NCBI RefSeq assembly: GCF_025823185.1
Contig: NZ_JACKVK010000005.1
Span: forward strand, 434,001 to 498,000
Reading direction: 5' to 3'
From: Mycobacterium yunnanensis
GTDB lineage: Bacteria; Actinomycetota; Actinomycetes; Mycobacteriales; Mycobacteriaceae
DNA length: 64,000 nt
Positions within the stretch are counted from its first letter, which is position 1. Each line of letters opens with the position of its first letter. The notes beneath the pieces are model-generated. The model ran no database searches. It was given only the letters and a program-made list of their open reading frames with translations, and was not told where the DNA came from. A program made the translations under genes and the position numbers. Of this stretch, positions 25,320 through 36,055 are shown piece by piece.

Positions 25320-26165
25320 GTGACGATGCCCACCGGCAGCCGTGGCACGCACGTCGACGACGTCGTCGCCGTGGAAGTGACGATCGACGGCATGCTCGTC
25401 ATCGCCGACCGGCTCCACATGATGGAGTTCCCGCCGGCACTCGGCATCCGCCCCAACATCCCGCAGCTCGAACTGCGGGACATCGTCTGGGCACAGGTCG
25501 CCCGCGATCTCACCGACCAGGGCGTGCTGGACTTCTACGGGGCACCGCATCCCGAGGTCGCGGCCATGGTCGACACGTTGAGCCGTGCCGACCGCACCCT
25601 CGAGGGCCGTTGGTGGCGGCGTGAATTGGGCAAGATGGTCCGCTTCGCGGTCTGCCGCAAGGGCGACCGTCACGTCATCGCCGCGCGCGACGGCGACATG
25701 ATCGTGCTGCAACGCATCGCGCCGCAGGTCGGACTCGCCGGCATGGTGACGGCGGTGCTGGGCACCGCGTCCCCCGCCGACGTCGAACCGCTCACCGGCG
25801 TGGCGAGCCAACTCGGGCAGTCCACGACGGCCAATCAACTCGCCCAGTTCGGCATCGACCCGCCGTCGGCCAGGTTGTACGCCGAGATCACCGCGGCGCC
25901 GAGCAGCTGGGTGGAGATCACCGCCAACGAGCGTCACCCCGGTGGCACCTACACCCAGTCCGAGGTCGCGGCCGGTGTCCTGGACTCCCGCCAGGGCCGG
26001 ATCGTGTCGTTGCCCCGCCGCGTCAACGGCGAGTTGTACGGAAGCTTCTTGCCAGGCACCAACGAGAACCTTCAGCGGGCCCTCGACGGCCTCATGGAGT
26101 TCCTGCCCTCGAAGGCCTGGTTCGACAAGAAGCCGCTCGACTTCGACGCCCACCTTGCGGATTGA
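25320..26165 (+). CDS. espG1: EspG1, PE-PPE-specific ESX-1 chaperone
   Basis: A 281-residue cytosolic protein, matching the usual EspG length of about 280. EspG proteins bind the tip of their cognate PE-PPE heterodimer and keep it soluble until EccC/EccA take over. Visible features are VDDVVAVEVTIDGMLVIADRL, GRWWRRELGKMVRFAV and the C-terminal ELYGSFLPGTNENLQRALDGLMEFLP. The start GTG 25320 follows AAGGGAG by 10 bp. It heads the + strand operon and its likely clients are PE35 and PPE68 encoded downstream. Confidence 0.92.
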   Translation: MTMPTGSRGTHVDDVVAVEVTIDGMLVIADRLHMMEFPPALGIRPNIPQLELRDIVWAQVARDLTDQGVLDFYGAPHPEVAAMVDTLSRADRTLEGRWWRRELGKMVRFAVCRKGDRHVIAARDGDMIVLQRIAPQVGLAGMVTAVLGTASPADVEPLTGVASQLGQSTTANQLAQFGIDPPSARLYAEITAAPSSWVEITANERHPGGTYTQSEVAAGVLDSRQGRIVSLPRRVNGELYGSFLPGTNENLQRALDGLMEFLPSKAWFDKKPLDFDAHLAD

Positions 26166-26181
26166 GAAGGGCCATCACGTG

Positions 26182-26571
26182 ATGGACGACTCTTGGCCGC
26201 GAGACGAGGACGAGCCGGGTACCGACGACGGCGACGAGCACCCGACCTTCACCGTCACCAATCCGTCCGGCACGGTCACCGTGTCCGCGTTCACGGACGG
26301 CGGCGTCCACCGAATCGACCTAGCGCAGGAAGTGATCTCGATGACCGAAGCCGATCTCGCGGAGGAGATCGTCGTCATCGCCGGACTCGCCACTCAGGAC
26401 GCGAGGGCCGCGCAGTACGTCCACGTCCTCGACGGGATGCGGCAGCAGGGCCACGACGACGCCGCCACCCGTGACTTCCTCTCCAGAGACCTCGACCTGC
26501 CGTCGCCGGAAGACGCCAGTGCCGCTCGCGCACGCGCCTTCGCGACGCGGTATGCAGGTGACCATGAATGA
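26182..26571 (+). CDS. espH: EspH-like acidic ESX-1 accessory protein
   Basis: A 129-residue acidic protein (DDSWPRDEDEPGTDDGDEHPTFTVTNPSGTVTVSAF, then AQEVISMTEADLAEEIVVIAGLA). It occupies the espH position between espG1 and eccA1. EspH acts as a chaperone for the EspE/EspF substrates in M. marinum; those two genes are missing here, so its client is uncertain. The start is ATG 26182, and its stop overlaps the eccA1 start. Confidence 0.82.
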   Translation: MDDSWPRDEDEPGTDDGDEHPTFTVTNPSGTVTVSAFTDGGVHRIDLAQEVISMTEADLAEEIVVIAGLATQDARAAQYVHVLDGMRQQGHDDAATRDFLSRDLDLPSPEDASAARARAFATRYAGDHE

Positions 26572-28285
26572 GCACCTGAGCGCGCTCTTTGGCAGCGCCG
26601 TCGGCATGCTGCCCACCGCGCCAAACCGATCCATGCAGATGTTCACCGAGATCACCGCCGTCGACGACACGGCGTGTGACGCCTGGGTCGGCCGCATCCG
26701 CTGCGGCGACTCCGACCGCGCAACCCTGTTTCGCGCGTGGTACTCGCGGGGCAGCTTCGGACAGCTGGCAGGTGCCGCCGAGGTCTCCATGAACGTGCTC
26801 GAGGCACGCGTCGAGATCGGTGGAATGTTCGGCAACATCACCTATCCGGTGAACTCGCCGCTGTCGCTGACGCTGGGCTTCGCCGTCAACGAGGCATTGC
26901 TCGGCAACTACGCCGACGCGATGGAGGCGCTGGAATCCGTCCATCCCGGCGGGGCCGATCACCTGGTGGCGTGGGCCAAGGCGGTGGTCTACGGCGCGGC
27001 CGAGCGGTGGACCGACGTCATCGACGAGGTGCGGGGGGCCAGCGCGTGGCCCGACAAGTTCCTGGGGGCGGCCGCGAGCGTCGCGCACGGCGTCGCGGCC
27101 GCCAACCTCGGGCTGTTCAACGAGGCCGAGCGTCGGCTGACCGAGGCCAACTCCTCACCGGCCGGTGAGGCCTGCGGGCTGGCCATCGCGTGGTATCTGG
27201 CGATGACGCGGCGCAGCCTCGGCAACGAAGAGTCCGCCGTCGTGCTGCTCGAATGGCTGCAGGCGACGCATTCGGAGCCCAAGGTCACCGCTGCGCTGCG
27301 GGACCCGGGTTACCGGCTCGCCACGACGTCGGCCGAGAAGATCGCCGCTCGCCGAGATCCGTGGGACCCCAGCAGTGTGGTGGCCGACAACTCCGGACGT
27401 GAGCGGCTGCTCGCCGAGGCCCAAGCCGAGCTGGACCGCCAGATCGGTCTCAGCCGGGTCAAGGAGCAGATCGAGAGATACCGCGCCGCAACGCAAATGG
27501 CGAAGGTACGGGCCGCCAGAGGAATGAAGGTGGCTCAGCAGTCCAAGCACATCATCTTCACCGGACCGCCGGGGACGGGCAAGACGACGATCGCGCGAGT
27601 GGTGGCCAACATCCTGGCCGGTCTCGGTGTGATCGCCGAACCCAAGCTCGTCGAGACCTCCAGAAAGGACTTCGTCGCCGAGTACGAGGGGCAGTCCTCG
27701 GTCAAGACGTCACGCACCATCGACCGCGCCGTCGGAGGAGTGCTCTTCATCGACGAGGCCTACACGCTGGTGCAGGAACGCGACGGACGGGCCGACCCGT
27801 TCGGCACCGAGGCACTGGACACGCTCTTGGCGCGGATGGAGAACGACCGCGACCGCCTCGTGGTGATCATCGCGGGCTACCCCAACGACATCGACCGGCT
27901 CTTGGAGACCAACGACGGTCTGCGGTCGCGGTTCTCGACTCGAATCGAATTCGACTCCTACGGTCCGGACGAGATCGTCGAGATCGCCAAGGTCCTTGCC
28001 CAGAACAACGACTCGACGCTCAGCGAGGAGGCGACCAAGCGTGTGCTGGCCGCGGCGACCCTGCTCAGCCAGCGGTCGCTCAACGGCAAGCCGGCGCTCG
28101 ACATCGCAGGCAACGGCCGCTACGCCCGGCAGCTGGTGGAGGCCGGCGAGCAGAGCCGCGACATGAGGTTGGCCAGGTCCATGGACTTCGAGAGCCTCGG
28201 CGTGGATCAGCTCAGCGAGATCGACGGAGACGACATGGCCGGCGCCATCGAGGCCGTCCACAGCCGACTGAACATCGGCGACTGA
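26564..28285 (+). CDS. eccA1: EccA1, cytosolic AAA+ ATPase of ESX-1
   Basis: 573 residues, the same length as M. tuberculosis EccA1. The N-terminal TPR-like region (about 1-280) is followed by a CbxX/CfqX-type AAA+ domain with Walker A GPPGTGKT at 334-341 and Walker B VLFIDEA at 393-399. It is proposed to release EspG chaperones from substrates before secretion. The start ATG 26564 lies inside the espH end; ATG 26552 is an alternative. Confidence 0.95.
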   Translation: MNEHLSALFGSAVGMLPTAPNRSMQMFTEITAVDDTACDAWVGRIRCGDSDRATLFRAWYSRGSFGQLAGAAEVSMNVLEARVEIGGMFGNITYPVNSPLSLTLGFAVNEALLGNYADAMEALESVHPGGADHLVAWAKAVVYGAAERWTDVIDEVRGASAWPDKFLGAAASVAHGVAAANLGLFNEAERRLTEANSSPAGEACGLAIAWYLAMTRRSLGNEESAVVLLEWLQATHSEPKVTAALRDPGYRLATTSAEKIAARRDPWDPSSVVADNSGRERLLAEAQAELDRQIGLSRVKEQIERYRAATQMAKVRAARGMKVAQQSKHIIFTGPPGTGKTTIARVVANILAGLGVIAEPKLVETSRKDFVAEYEGQSSVKTSRTIDRAVGGVLFIDEAYTLVQERDGRADPFGTEALDTLLARMENDRDRLVVIIAGYPNDIDRLLETNDGLRSRFSTRIEFDSYGPDEIVEIAKVLAQNNDSTLSEEATKRVLAAATLLSQRSLNGKPALDIAGNGRYARQLVEAGEQSRDMRLARSMDFESLGVDQLSEIDGDDMAGAIEAVHSRLNIGD

Positions 28286-28288
28286 CCC

Positions 28289-29761
28289 ATGGCAGGGTTC
28301 CGGTTGACCACCAAGGTCCAGGTCAGCGGCTGGCGCTTCCTGCTGCGGCGCGTCGAGCACGCGATCGTGCGTCGCGATACGCGCATGTTCGACGATCCGC
28401 TCCAGTTCTACAGTCGCGCAGTGTCTCTCGGCATCGTCATCGCGGTGTTGATCTGTCTGGGTGCCGCCCTGCTGGCCTACTTCAAACCGCTGGGCAAGAG
28501 TGGCGGCGACACCCTGCTGGTCGACCGGAACACCAACCAGCTCTACGTCGTCATGCCCGGCAACGGCCAGTTGCGACCGGTCTACAACCTGACCTCGGCG
28601 CGATTGGTCCTCGGCAACGCCGGCATGCCGAAGGCAGTGAAGTCCGAGGAACTCGACCGTATGCCCAAGGGACAGCCGATCGGCATTCCTGGTGCTCCCT
28701 ATGCGACACCCGTTGCCGGCGTGGCCGAGTCGAGCTGGACTCTGTGCGACACCGTGACCAAGGCCGAGAGCGTCGCGCCCGTCGTCGCGACGTCGATCAT
28801 CGTGCTGCCGCTCGTCACCGACTCCTCCGTCGCCCCGATGACGCCCGGGCAGGGAATGCTGGTGTCGTTCCAAGACCGGGATTGGCTCGTCACGTCCACC
28901 GGCCGGCACGCCATCGACCTGTCCGACCGCGCCGTCACCTCGGCGGTGGGCATCCCGGTGACCGCGAAGTCGACGCCAATCTCGGAGGGTCTCTACAACG
29001 CGCTTCCGAACGCTGGTCCGTGGATGCTGCCGCAGGTGCCCGCTGCCGGTGCACCCAATACCCTTGGGCTGCCTGCCAACCTGGTCATCGGATCGATCTT
29101 CCAGACCGTGTCCGATTCGGGCGCCCAGCAGTACGTCGTGCTGCCCGACGGCGTGGCCAAGGTCAACGACACCACCGCCGCGGCGTTGCGGGCGTCGAAC
29201 TCCTATGGGCTGATCTCCCCGCCGTCGGTGGAGTCCAGCGTCGTCGCCAAGATCGCCGAGCAGGTGTTCACCTCACCGCTGCCTGCGACGCCGCTGCAGA
29301 TGCTCCTGCGTGAAGACGCGCCTGCGCTGTGCTGGTCGTGGCAGCGGGCACCGGGTGACCAGTCACCCAAGGTCTCGGTCATCGCCGGCAGGCACCTGCC
29401 GATCGCCGCCTCGGCGATGACCACCGGTATCGACCAAATCGGCGGTGACGCAACGGTGTACATCGCCGGCGGCCAGTACGTTCAGCTGCAGTCCCCGGAC
29501 CCGCGCTATGGCGAGAGCCTGTACTACATCGATCCCCAGGGTGTGCGGTACGGCATTCCCAACCAGGACACGGCGAACAAGCTGGGCCTGACCACCCCGC
29601 TGACCGCGCCGTGGCAGGTCGTGGGTCTGCTGGTCGACGGTCCGGTGCTGTCCAAGGAGGCCGCGTTGCTCGAACACGACACGCTGCCACCGGATCCCGA
29701 CCCCAGGAAGATTCCCGACGGAAGGCAACCCGTGGTGGCGGGGGCCGGAGGTGGCTCGTGA
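28289..29761 (+). CDS. eccB1: EccB1, membrane-anchored periplasmic ESX-1 core component
   Basis: A 490-residue protein with a short cytosolic N-terminus, one transmembrane helix at about 44-65 ([21 protein letters not shown]) and a large periplasmic domain with repeat folds. Cys pairs include TLCDTVTK and PALCWSW. It is part of the EccBCDE membrane complex. It starts 3 bp after eccA1 and overlaps eccCa1 by 4 bp. Confidence 0.95.
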   Translation: MAGFRLTTKVQVSGWRFLLRRVEHAIVRRDTRMFDDPLQFYSRAVSLGIVIAVLICLGAALLAYFKPLGKSGGDTLLVDRNTNQLYVVMPGNGQLRPVYNLTSARLVLGNAGMPKAVKSEELDRMPKGQPIGIPGAPYATPVAGVAESSWTLCDTVTKAESVAPVVATSIIVLPLVTDSSVAPMTPGQGMLVSFQDRDWLVTSTGRHAIDLSDRAVTSAVGIPVTAKSTPISEGLYNALPNAGPWMLPQVPAAGAPNTLGLPANLVIGSIFQTVSDSGAQQYVVLPDGVAKVNDTTAAALRASNSYGLISPPSVESSVVAKIAEQVFTSPLPATPLQMLLREDAPALCWSWQRAPGDQSPKVSVIAGRHLPIAASAMTTGIDQIGGDATVYIAGGQYVQLQSPDPRYGESLYYIDPQGVRYGIPNQDTANKLGLTTPLTAPWQVVGLLVDGPVLSKEAALLEHDTLPPDPDPRKIPDGRQPVVAGAGGGS

Positions 29762-31980
29762 CGACGCGAAAGTTCACGCCGATCATCAAGCGCGGGCCGC
29801 GGCTCACGCCTGGTGAGATCAACGTGACCCCACCGGATGACCTCGGGGTCGAGATCCCCCCGTCGGGCGTCCAGAAGATCCTTCCGTACGTCATGGGTGG
29901 CGGCATGCTCGGCATGATCGCGATCATGATCTTCACCGGCATCCGCCAGCTGTCGCCGTACATGCTGATGATGCCGCTGATGATGATCATGGGGACCGTC
30001 GGCTTCATGGCCGGTGGCGGCCCGGGCGGAAAGAAGGTGCCCGAGATCAACGCCGACCGCAAGGAATACCTGCGGTACCTCGCCGGCCTCCGCACGCGCG
30101 TCACGTCGTCGGCGGCCGCGCAGGTCGCCTTCTTCAACTATCACGCCCCGCATCCCGACGACCTGTTGTCGATCATCGGAAGCAACCGCCAATGGTCGCG
30201 AACGTCCAACGCCGACTTCTTCGCGGCCACCCGCATCGGCGTCGGCCTCGAGGCAGCCGTCGACCGGCTGCTCAAGCCGAACGTCGGCGGTGAACTCGCG
30301 GGCCCGCAGGCCGCGCCGCAGCCCCACCTGGAACCCGTCAGCCACATGTGGGTGACGAAGTTCCTCCGTACGCACGGGCTCATCCACGATTGCCCGAAAC
30401 TCGTTCAGCTGCGGTCGTTTCCGACGATCGCCGTCGGTGGCGACCCCGGCGGTGCAGCCGCACTGCTACGCGCCATGATCTGCCACTTGGCCGTCTTCCA
30501 TCCGCCGGACCTCTTGCAGATCCGGGTGCTGACCGACGATCCGGAAGATCCCGACTGGGCCTGGTTGAAGTGGCTGCCACACGTGCAGCATCAGACCGAC
30601 ACCGACGCCGCGGGTGCCGTACGGCTGGTGTTCACCCGACCCGACGGACTGGCGGATCTGACTGCGCGCGGCCCACATTCGGCCGATTCGGCGCCCACCG
30701 GACCCTACGTCGTCGTCGTCGACCTCACCGGTGGGCGGGCGGGGTTCCCGATGGACGGGCGTGCCGGCGTCACGGTCATCACCCTGGGCAACCATCGGTC
30801 GGCCTACCGCATCCGGGTGGCCGCCGACGGCACGGCCGACGACAAGCTGCCCAATCTGAACTTTCGCCTGATCACCAGCACCTGCGACCGGATGACGCCC
30901 GGCCAGGCCGGACGCATTGCGCGCAAGCTCGCCGGCTGGTCGATCACCGGGACGATCATCGACAAGACCACGCGCGTACAGAAGAAGGTAGCCACCGAGT
31001 GGCACCAACTGGTCGGCGCGCAAAGCGTGGAGGAGGTCACGCCGTCCAGGTGGCGGATGTTCACCGACCTCGACCGCGACCGGCTTCGCATTCCCTTCGG
31101 CCACGAGCTCAAGACGGGCGAGATTCAGTACCTCGACATCAAGGAGGGCGCCGAATTCGGTGCAGGTCCGCACGGGATGCTGATTGGCACCACCGGTTCG
31201 GGCAAGTCGGAATTCCTTCGTACGCTCATCCTTTCGCTGGCCGCGACGCATCACCCAGACCAGGTGAACCTGCTGCTGACCGACTTCAAGGGCGGTTCGA
31301 CGTTCCTCGGCATGGAGAAGCTGCCCCACACCGCGGCGGTGGTCACCAACATGGAGGAGGAGGCCGAGCTGGTCAGCCGCATGGGCGAGGTGCTCTCCGG
31401 CGAGCTCGACCGCCGCCAGTCGATCCTGCGTCAAGCCGGGATCCAGGTCGGTGCAGCGGGTGCCCTGTCCGGCGTAGCCGAATACGAGAAGCACCGTGAG
31501 CGCGGCGCCGATCTCGCCCCGTTGCCGACGCTGTTCGTCGTCGTCGACGAGTTCGCCGAGCTGCTGCAGAACCACCCGGACTTCATTGCGCTCTTCGACC
31601 GGATCTGTCGGGTCGGTCGCTCGCTGCGAGTGCACCTGCTGCTCGCCACGCAGTCCTTGAACACCGGTGGCGTCCGGATCGACAAGCTCGAACCGAACCT
31701 GACCTACCGCATCGCGCTTCGGACGACGAGCTCGGCGGAGTCCAAGGCGGTGATCGGAACGCCCGAGGCGCAGTACATCACCAACGCCGAGAGCGGCGTC
31801 GGCTTCCTGCGAGTGGGCATGGAGGACCCGGTCAAGTTCCGCAGCGTGTTCACCGGAACCACCTACGTTCCCGCGTCCTCGGAATCCGACGCCGTGGCCG
31901 CCCCAAAGCACGCGGCCCAGAGTCCGCTGCGGATCCGGCCGTTCACGGCCACGCCCATTCCGGAGCCGGTGATCTCGTGA
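29758..31980 (+). CDS. eccCa1: EccCa1, FtsK/SpoIIIE ATPase (membrane half)
   Basis: A 740-residue protein with two adjacent transmembrane helices (about residues 40-90: [16 protein letters not shown] and [19 protein letters not shown]), a DUF/stalk domain and the first ATPase domain with Walker A GTTGSGKS at 477-484 and Walker B LFVVVDEF at 592-599. In ESX-1 the EccC motor is split into two chains; this is the membrane-bound one that drives secretion. The GTG start at 29758 overlaps the eccB1 stop. Confidence 0.95.
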   Translation: MTTRKFTPIIKRGPRLTPGEINVTPPDDLGVEIPPSGVQKILPYVMGGGMLGMIAIMIFTGIRQLSPYMLMMPLMMIMGTVGFMAGGGPGGKKVPEINADRKEYLRYLAGLRTRVTSSAAAQVAFFNYHAPHPDDLLSIIGSNRQWSRTSNADFFAATRIGVGLEAAVDRLLKPNVGGELAGPQAAPQPHLEPVSHMWVTKFLRTHGLIHDCPKLVQLRSFPTIAVGGDPGGAAALLRAMICHLAVFHPPDLLQIRVLTDDPEDPDWAWLKWLPHVQHQTDTDAAGAVRLVFTRPDGLADLTARGPHSADSAPTGPYVVVVDLTGGRAGFPMDGRAGVTVITLGNHRSAYRIRVAADGTADDKLPNLNFRLITSTCDRMTPGQAGRIARKLAGWSITGTIIDKTTRVQKKVATEWHQLVGAQSVEEVTPSRWRMFTDLDRDRLRIPFGHELKTGEIQYLDIKEGAEFGAGPHGMLIGTTGSGKSEFLRTLILSLAATHHPDQVNLLLTDFKGGSTFLGMEKLPHTAAVVTNMEEEAELVSRMGEVLSGELDRRQSILRQAGIQVGAAGALSGVAEYEKHRERGADLAPLPTLFVVVDEFAELLQNHPDFIALFDRICRVGRSLRVHLLLATQSLNTGGVRIDKLEPNLTYRIALRTTSSAESKAVIGTPEAQYITNAESGVGFLRVGMEDPVKFRSVFTGTTYVPASSESDAVAAPKHAAQSPLRIRPFTATPIPEPVIS

Positions 31981-32008
31981 CTTCACGACGACGAGCAGGA
32001 GTCGAGGA

Positions 32009-33775
32009 ATGACCATCGAGCCTGAACAGCGCGTGTTGCGCGAGGTCGTCCTCGGGCAGCTGGGCACCGGTGAGATGCGGGCCTACCGAATGTGGTTGCC
32101 GCCCTTGACCGATCCGACACCGGTCAACGAACTCGTCGCGCGCGACCACCGTCAGCCGTTGCGCTTCGGTCTCGGCATCATGGACGAACCCAGACGACAT
32201 CGGCAAGAGGTATGGGGCGTCGACGTCTCGGCGGCGGGCGGCAACATCGCCATCGGTGGGGCCCCGCAGACGGGCAAGTCGATGTTCCTGCAGACCCTCG
32301 TGCTGTCCGCGGCCGCGACCCACACGCCGCGGCAGGTGCAGTTCTACTGCGTGGACATGGGCGGCGGCGGCCTGATGTACCTGGAGGACCTGCCCCACGT
32401 CGGCGGTGTCGCCACCCGCGCGGAACCCGACCGCGTCAACCGCGTCGTCGCCGAGATGAAGGCCGTGCTCCGTCAACGCGAGGCGACGTTCAAGGAGTAC
32501 CGGGTCGGCTCCATCGCCTCCTACCGGCAGATGCGCGAGGACCCCAGCCACCCGGCGTCGGCGGATCCGTTCGGCGACGTGTTCCTGATCATCGACGGTT
32601 GGCCGGCGTTCGTCGCGGAGTTCCCCGAACTCGAGCCCGTCGTCCAAGACCTCGCCGGTCAGGGCCTCGCCTACGGCGTGCACACCATCATCTCGACGCC
32701 ACGGTGGACCGAGCTCAAGTCCCGCATCCGCGACTACCTGGGCACCAAGGTGGAGTTCCGGCTCGGCGACGTCAACGAGACCCAGGTCGACCGCATCACC
32801 CGCGAGATCCCGGCCAACCGGCCCGGGCGCGCCATCTCGATGGAGAAGCACCACCTGATGATGGGGGTGCCGCGGCTCGACGGCGTCCACGGCGTAGCCG
32901 ACATCGTCCCGGCGATCACGGCGGCCGTGCAGTACGTCTCTTCGCAGCACTCCGACGAGGCGCCCAAGGTGCGGGTGCTTCCCGAGCGCATCTACCTCGA
33001 CGAACTGGACCCGGCCCCGCCCGGCCCGGACAGCGACTACCGGACGAGGTGGACCATCCCGCTCGGCGTCCGCGAATCCGATCTGTCAGTGGCCTACAGC
33101 TCGATGCACTCGTCGCCGCACCTGCTCATCTTTGGTGCGCCGAAGTCGGGCAAGACGCGCATCGCGCACGCCGTCGCGTCGGCCATCTGCGCGCGCAACA
33201 GTCCCGAACAGGTCCGGTTCATGCTGGCCGACTACCGCTCGGGTCTACTGGATGCGGTGCCGCAGAGCCACATCATGGACGGTGCCGGCGTCAACCGGAA
33301 CAACGCTGCCCTGGAGGAGGCCATCAAGGCGTTGGCCTCGGCGTTGAAGCAGAGGCTGCCTCCGCCGGATCTGACCACGGCTCAACTCCGCGCCCGCTCC
33401 TGGTGGAAGGGACCCGACGTGGTCCTGCTCGTCGATGACTGGCACATGGTCGTGGGCGCCGGAGGACCGATCGGACCGATGACGCCACTGACGCCGCTGT
33501 TGCCCGCGGCGTCGGACATCGGCCTGCACCTCATCGTGACCTGCCAAATGAGTCAGGCCCAGCGCTCGACGATGGACAAGTTCGTCGGCGCCGCCTACGG
33601 CGCGGGCTCGCCCACGCTGTTCCTCTCGGGCGAGAAGATGGAGTTCCCCACCAGCGAGTTCAAGCTGAAGCGGCGGCCACCCGGTCAGGGTCTCCTACGT
33701 ACTCCGGACGGCAAGGAAGTCATCCAGGCGGCGTACGTCGATCCCCCCGAAGAAGAAGTGTTCGCAGCACCCTAG
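32009..33775 (+). CDS. eccCb1: EccCb1, FtsK/SpoIIIE ATPase (cytosolic half)
   Basis: A 588-residue protein with two ATPase domains: GAPQTGKS at 84-91 and GAPKSGKT at 376-383. EccCb1 recognises the C-terminal YxxxD/E-containing tail of EsxB through its last ATPase domain. The start ATG 32009 has AGGAG and GAGG upstream; the gap from eccCa1 is 28 bp. The split EccC layout is characteristic of ESX-1. Confidence 0.95.
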   Translation: MTIEPEQRVLREVVLGQLGTGEMRAYRMWLPPLTDPTPVNELVARDHRQPLRFGLGIMDEPRRHRQEVWGVDVSAAGGNIAIGGAPQTGKSMFLQTLVLSAAATHTPRQVQFYCVDMGGGGLMYLEDLPHVGGVATRAEPDRVNRVVAEMKAVLRQREATFKEYRVGSIASYRQMREDPSHPASADPFGDVFLIIDGWPAFVAEFPELEPVVQDLAGQGLAYGVHTIISTPRWTELKSRIRDYLGTKVEFRLGDVNETQVDRITREIPANRPGRAISMEKHHLMMGVPRLDGVHGVADIVPAITAAVQYVSSQHSDEAPKVRVLPERIYLDELDPAPPGPDSDYRTRWTIPLGVRESDLSVAYSSMHSSPHLLIFGAPKSGKTRIAHAVASAICARNSPEQVRFMLADYRSGLLDAVPQSHIMDGAGVNRNNAALEEAIKALASALKQRLPPPDLTTAQLRARSWWKGPDVVLLVDDWHMVVGAGGPIGPMTPLTPLLPAASDIGLHLIVTCQMSQAQRSTMDKFVGAAYGAGSPTLFLSGEKMEFPTSEFKLKRRPPGQGLLRTPDGKEVIQAAYVDPPEEEVFAAP

Positions 33776-33788
33776 AGGTGCCGGTAAT

Positions 33789-33805
33789 ATTCGACACAGA
33801 CGAAT
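33789..33805. promoter_or_regulatory. Inverted repeat in the eccCb1-PE35 gap
   Basis: ATTCG-N7-CGAAT lies in an AT-richer stretch of the 159-bp gap before the substrate genes PE35-PPE68-esxB-esxA. The gap is the longest inside the main operon after espG1, so an internal promoter is plausible, but no hexamer pair is convincing. Confidence 0.35.
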
Positions 33806-33934
33806 AGCAACAATGCGGGGTACATCCCAGCAAAGGATCCAGGGGGATCCGACGGGGGAGCAAGATTTCCGCTCCGGGCGGGCCGCCTGGCTTCGCAGTC
33901 GAGGGATATTCGCAATGAGTGAGGAGTGATCGAA

Positions 33935-34231
33935 ATGCAACCGTTGGAACACAATCCCGCCGCGGTCGGGGTCGGCACCGAGGTGACCGCAAACGGCACC
34001 CGCGGCTTGGCGACCGGAATGGCGGCGACGACCGAGGCCAGCGCGTTGGTGCCCGCCGGCGTCGACGAGGTGTCCATCCAGGCGGCCCTGTCGTTTGCGA
34101 CCGAGGCGCTCGAGATGAATGCGATCAACGCGTTCGCACAGCAGGAATTGGCGCGGGCCGGCCTGCAGTACGTGGAGTCGGCGGCGATCTACGAGGCGGT
34201 CGACGCCTCCACCGCCACGACGCTTCTCTAA
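33935..34231 (+). CDS. pe35: PE35, ESX-1 PE-family substrate
   Basis: A 98-residue helical-hairpin protein close to the M. tuberculosis PE35 length of 99 (TRGLATGMAATTEASALVPAGVDEVSIQAA and the second helix FATEALEMNAINAFAQQELARAGLQYVESA). The canonical Pro-Glu pair near the N-terminus is not obvious; PLEHNP takes its place. It pairs with PPE68. The start is ATG 33935 with GAGGAG 8 bp upstream. Confidence 0.88.
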   Translation: MQPLEHNPAAVGVGTEVTANGTRGLATGMAATTEASALVPAGVDEVSIQAALSFATEALEMNAINAFAQQELARAGLQYVESAAIYEAVDASTATTLL

Positions 34232-34270
34232 GACTTCCTCACGACCCAGAGAGATTGAGCTCAGCAAACC

Positions 34271-35623
34271 ATGTCCGCCGTGCCCGCAATGCTCGCCATG
34301 TTCTATGGCGCGCTACCGCCCGAGGTCAACACGGGCCGGCTGATGGCGGGTGCGGGCGATGCGCCGATGTATCAGGCCGCCGCCGGGTGGGAGATGTTGG
34401 CGATCTCGCTGGAGACGCAGGCCGAGGAACTGGCCGCCAGTTTGGTTGCGTTGCAAGGGTCGTGGCAGGGCTCGGGTAGTCAGCAGGCCATCACCGCCTC
34501 GACCCCGATGGTGCAGTGGCTGCGGACCGCGGCGCTGCAGGCGCAGAAGCGCGCAATGCAGGCAATTGCGCAGGCGAGCGCCTATGCCGCGGCGTTGACG
34601 ACGACGCCGCCGCTGCCCGAGATCGAGCAGAACCACATCACCAACGCGGTGCTCAACGCCACGAACTTCCTCGGTGTGAACACGGCGCCGATCGGCGCCA
34701 ACGAGTTCGACTACTTCGTGCGCATGTGGAACCAGGCGGCGGGCGCCATGGAGGGATACCAGGCCGAGACGTCGATGAACACCATCTTCGAGCCGGTGCT
34801 GCCGCCCAAGCCGATCGTGGTGCCGGGGGTCGGTGAGATGGGCGCTGCGACGGCCGTCGCGCAGAATGCCGCGCTGATGGGCGGCGCCGTCGTCCGTGAC
34901 GCGACCTTTGCCTACGTCACCGCACAGGGCGCGGTCGACTCGACGAACATGGCGGTGGGCAACGCCGTCGGGCAGGGGGCCTTTGCGGCCGAGCGCGCCG
35001 AGGGTGCCTCGCAGAACGCCCAGAACGCCGGCCAGCAGGCAGCCAGCCAGCAGGACAAGCCGCAGCAGGGCATGCAGATGATGACGCAGGTGGCGTCGCA
35101 GATCGGGTCGACCGTGGCGCAGCTGCCGCAGCAGCTCGGTCAGATGGTCACCCAGCCGTTGCAGCAGATGACTCAACCGATGCAGCAGTTCACGCAGATG
35201 TTCAGCCAGATGGGCAGCAGCTTCGGTTCCGACAAGGGCGCCCAGATCGGATTGATCGGGGCCAGCCCGATGTCGAATCACCCGCTCGCCGGGGGATCGG
35301 GTGCGGGGAGCGGCGCAGGACTGGTGCGGGCAGCCTCGTTGCCGGGGATGGGCGGCTCGGCCGCGCGCACACCGCTGATGTCCAGCTTGGTCGCCAGTCC
35401 CGAGGCGGCGGCACCGTCCGCCCAGGCCGGCGTCGTCGGTGCCGCGCCCGGTGCAGGAGGTCCCGGAGCTGCGCCGGTCGGCAATTCGGGCGCCGGTGCC
35501 GGCGGGCCCATGGGTGCCGCCGGCCAGCACGGCAAGAACGGCGGTGGCGGGACCAGGGCCGGCCTGAAGGTGCCGACCACGCTGCCGACGGACACGCGCG
35601 AAGACGACGACGACGACTGGTAA
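34271..35623 (+). CDS. ppe68: PPE68, ESX-1 PPE-family protein with extended M/Q-rich region
   Basis: A 450-residue protein, longer than the 368 residues of M. tuberculosis PPE68. The PPE domain (about 1-175) has PPE at 16-18 and the WxG turn at Trp65-Gly67. It is followed by a Gln/Met-rich stretch (about 265-315, with MQMMTQ, QMVTQPLQQMTQPMQQ) and a Gly/Ala/Pro-rich tail ending in an acidic DDDDDW. PPE68 pairs with PE35 and is bound by EspG1. The M/Q-rich part resembles one in EspJ. Confidence 0.92.
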   Translation: MSAVPAMLAMFYGALPPEVNTGRLMAGAGDAPMYQAAAGWEMLAISLETQAEELAASLVALQGSWQGSGSQQAITASTPMVQWLRTAALQAQKRAMQAIAQASAYAAALTTTPPLPEIEQNHITNAVLNATNFLGVNTAPIGANEFDYFVRMWNQAAGAMEGYQAETSMNTIFEPVLPPKPIVVPGVGEMGAATAVAQNAALMGGAVVRDATFAYVTAQGAVDSTNMAVGNAVGQGAFAAERAEGASQNAQNAGQQAASQQDKPQQGMQMMTQVASQIGSTVAQLPQQLGQMVTQPLQQMTQPMQQFTQMFSQMGSSFGSDKGAQIGLIGASPMSNHPLAGGSGAGSGAGLVRAASLPGMGGSAARTPLMSSLVASPEAAAPSAQAGVVGAAPGAGGPGAAPVGNSGAGAGGPMGAAGQHGKNGGGGTRAGLKVPTTLPTDTREDDDDDW

Positions 35624-35709
35624 CGGTCACCACAGACTTTCCGGCCCGGGGGGCTGGAAGACTCGCCAAAGCCTTGGTGAGGACACAAGGATGAGAGAGG
35701 TAAACAGCA

Positions 35710-36027
35710 ATGGGTCAACCGATGCAGACAGACTCAGCGGTCCTCGCCAGCGAGGCCAGCAACTTCGAGTCCATCGCCTCGCAGCTGAGGGCCATCATGA
35801 GCCAGGTCGACTCGACCGCCGGCGGACTTGCGACGCACATGGTGGGCCAGGCGGGCACCGCCACCCAGCAGGCATTCGTGCGCTACCAGGAAGCGGCGCT
35901 CGTCCAGAAGAACGAGCTCGACGAAATCTCGGCGAACATTCACACCGGCGGCACGCAGTACGCGTCGACCGACGAGGACCAGAGCGCTGCTCTGGGGCAG
36001 ACCATCAATCTGAACATCCACGGTTAA
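35710..36027 (+). CDS. esxB: EsxB (CFP-10 orthologue)
   Basis: A 105-residue WXG100-family protein, partner of EsxA. Similarity to CFP-10 is clear in NELDEISANIHTGGTQY and DEDQSAAL. The WxG turn reads M-V-G at 44-46, so the tryptophan is missing. The export motif YxxxD is kept at 84-88, and the tail is about five residues longer than in M. tuberculosis (ends NLNIHG). The start ATG 35710 has AGAGAGG upstream. Confidence 0.95.
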   Translation: MGQPMQTDSAVLASEASNFESIASQLRAIMSQVDSTAGGLATHMVGQAGTATQQAFVRYQEAALVQKNELDEISANIHTGGTQYASTDEDQSAALGQTINLNIHG

Positions 36028-36055
36028 CGACAGCCCGAGCGTCAGGAGACACGAC

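Noticed and set aside
33782..33791. CGGTAATATT before PE35 resembling the catabolic-cluster motif
   Set aside because: Only ten bases are shared and the rest of the motif is missing, so chance is the better explanation.
33915..33929. Four-codon leader frame (MSEE) just before PE35
   Set aside because: It overlaps the PE35 ribosome site and is too short to separate from chance.
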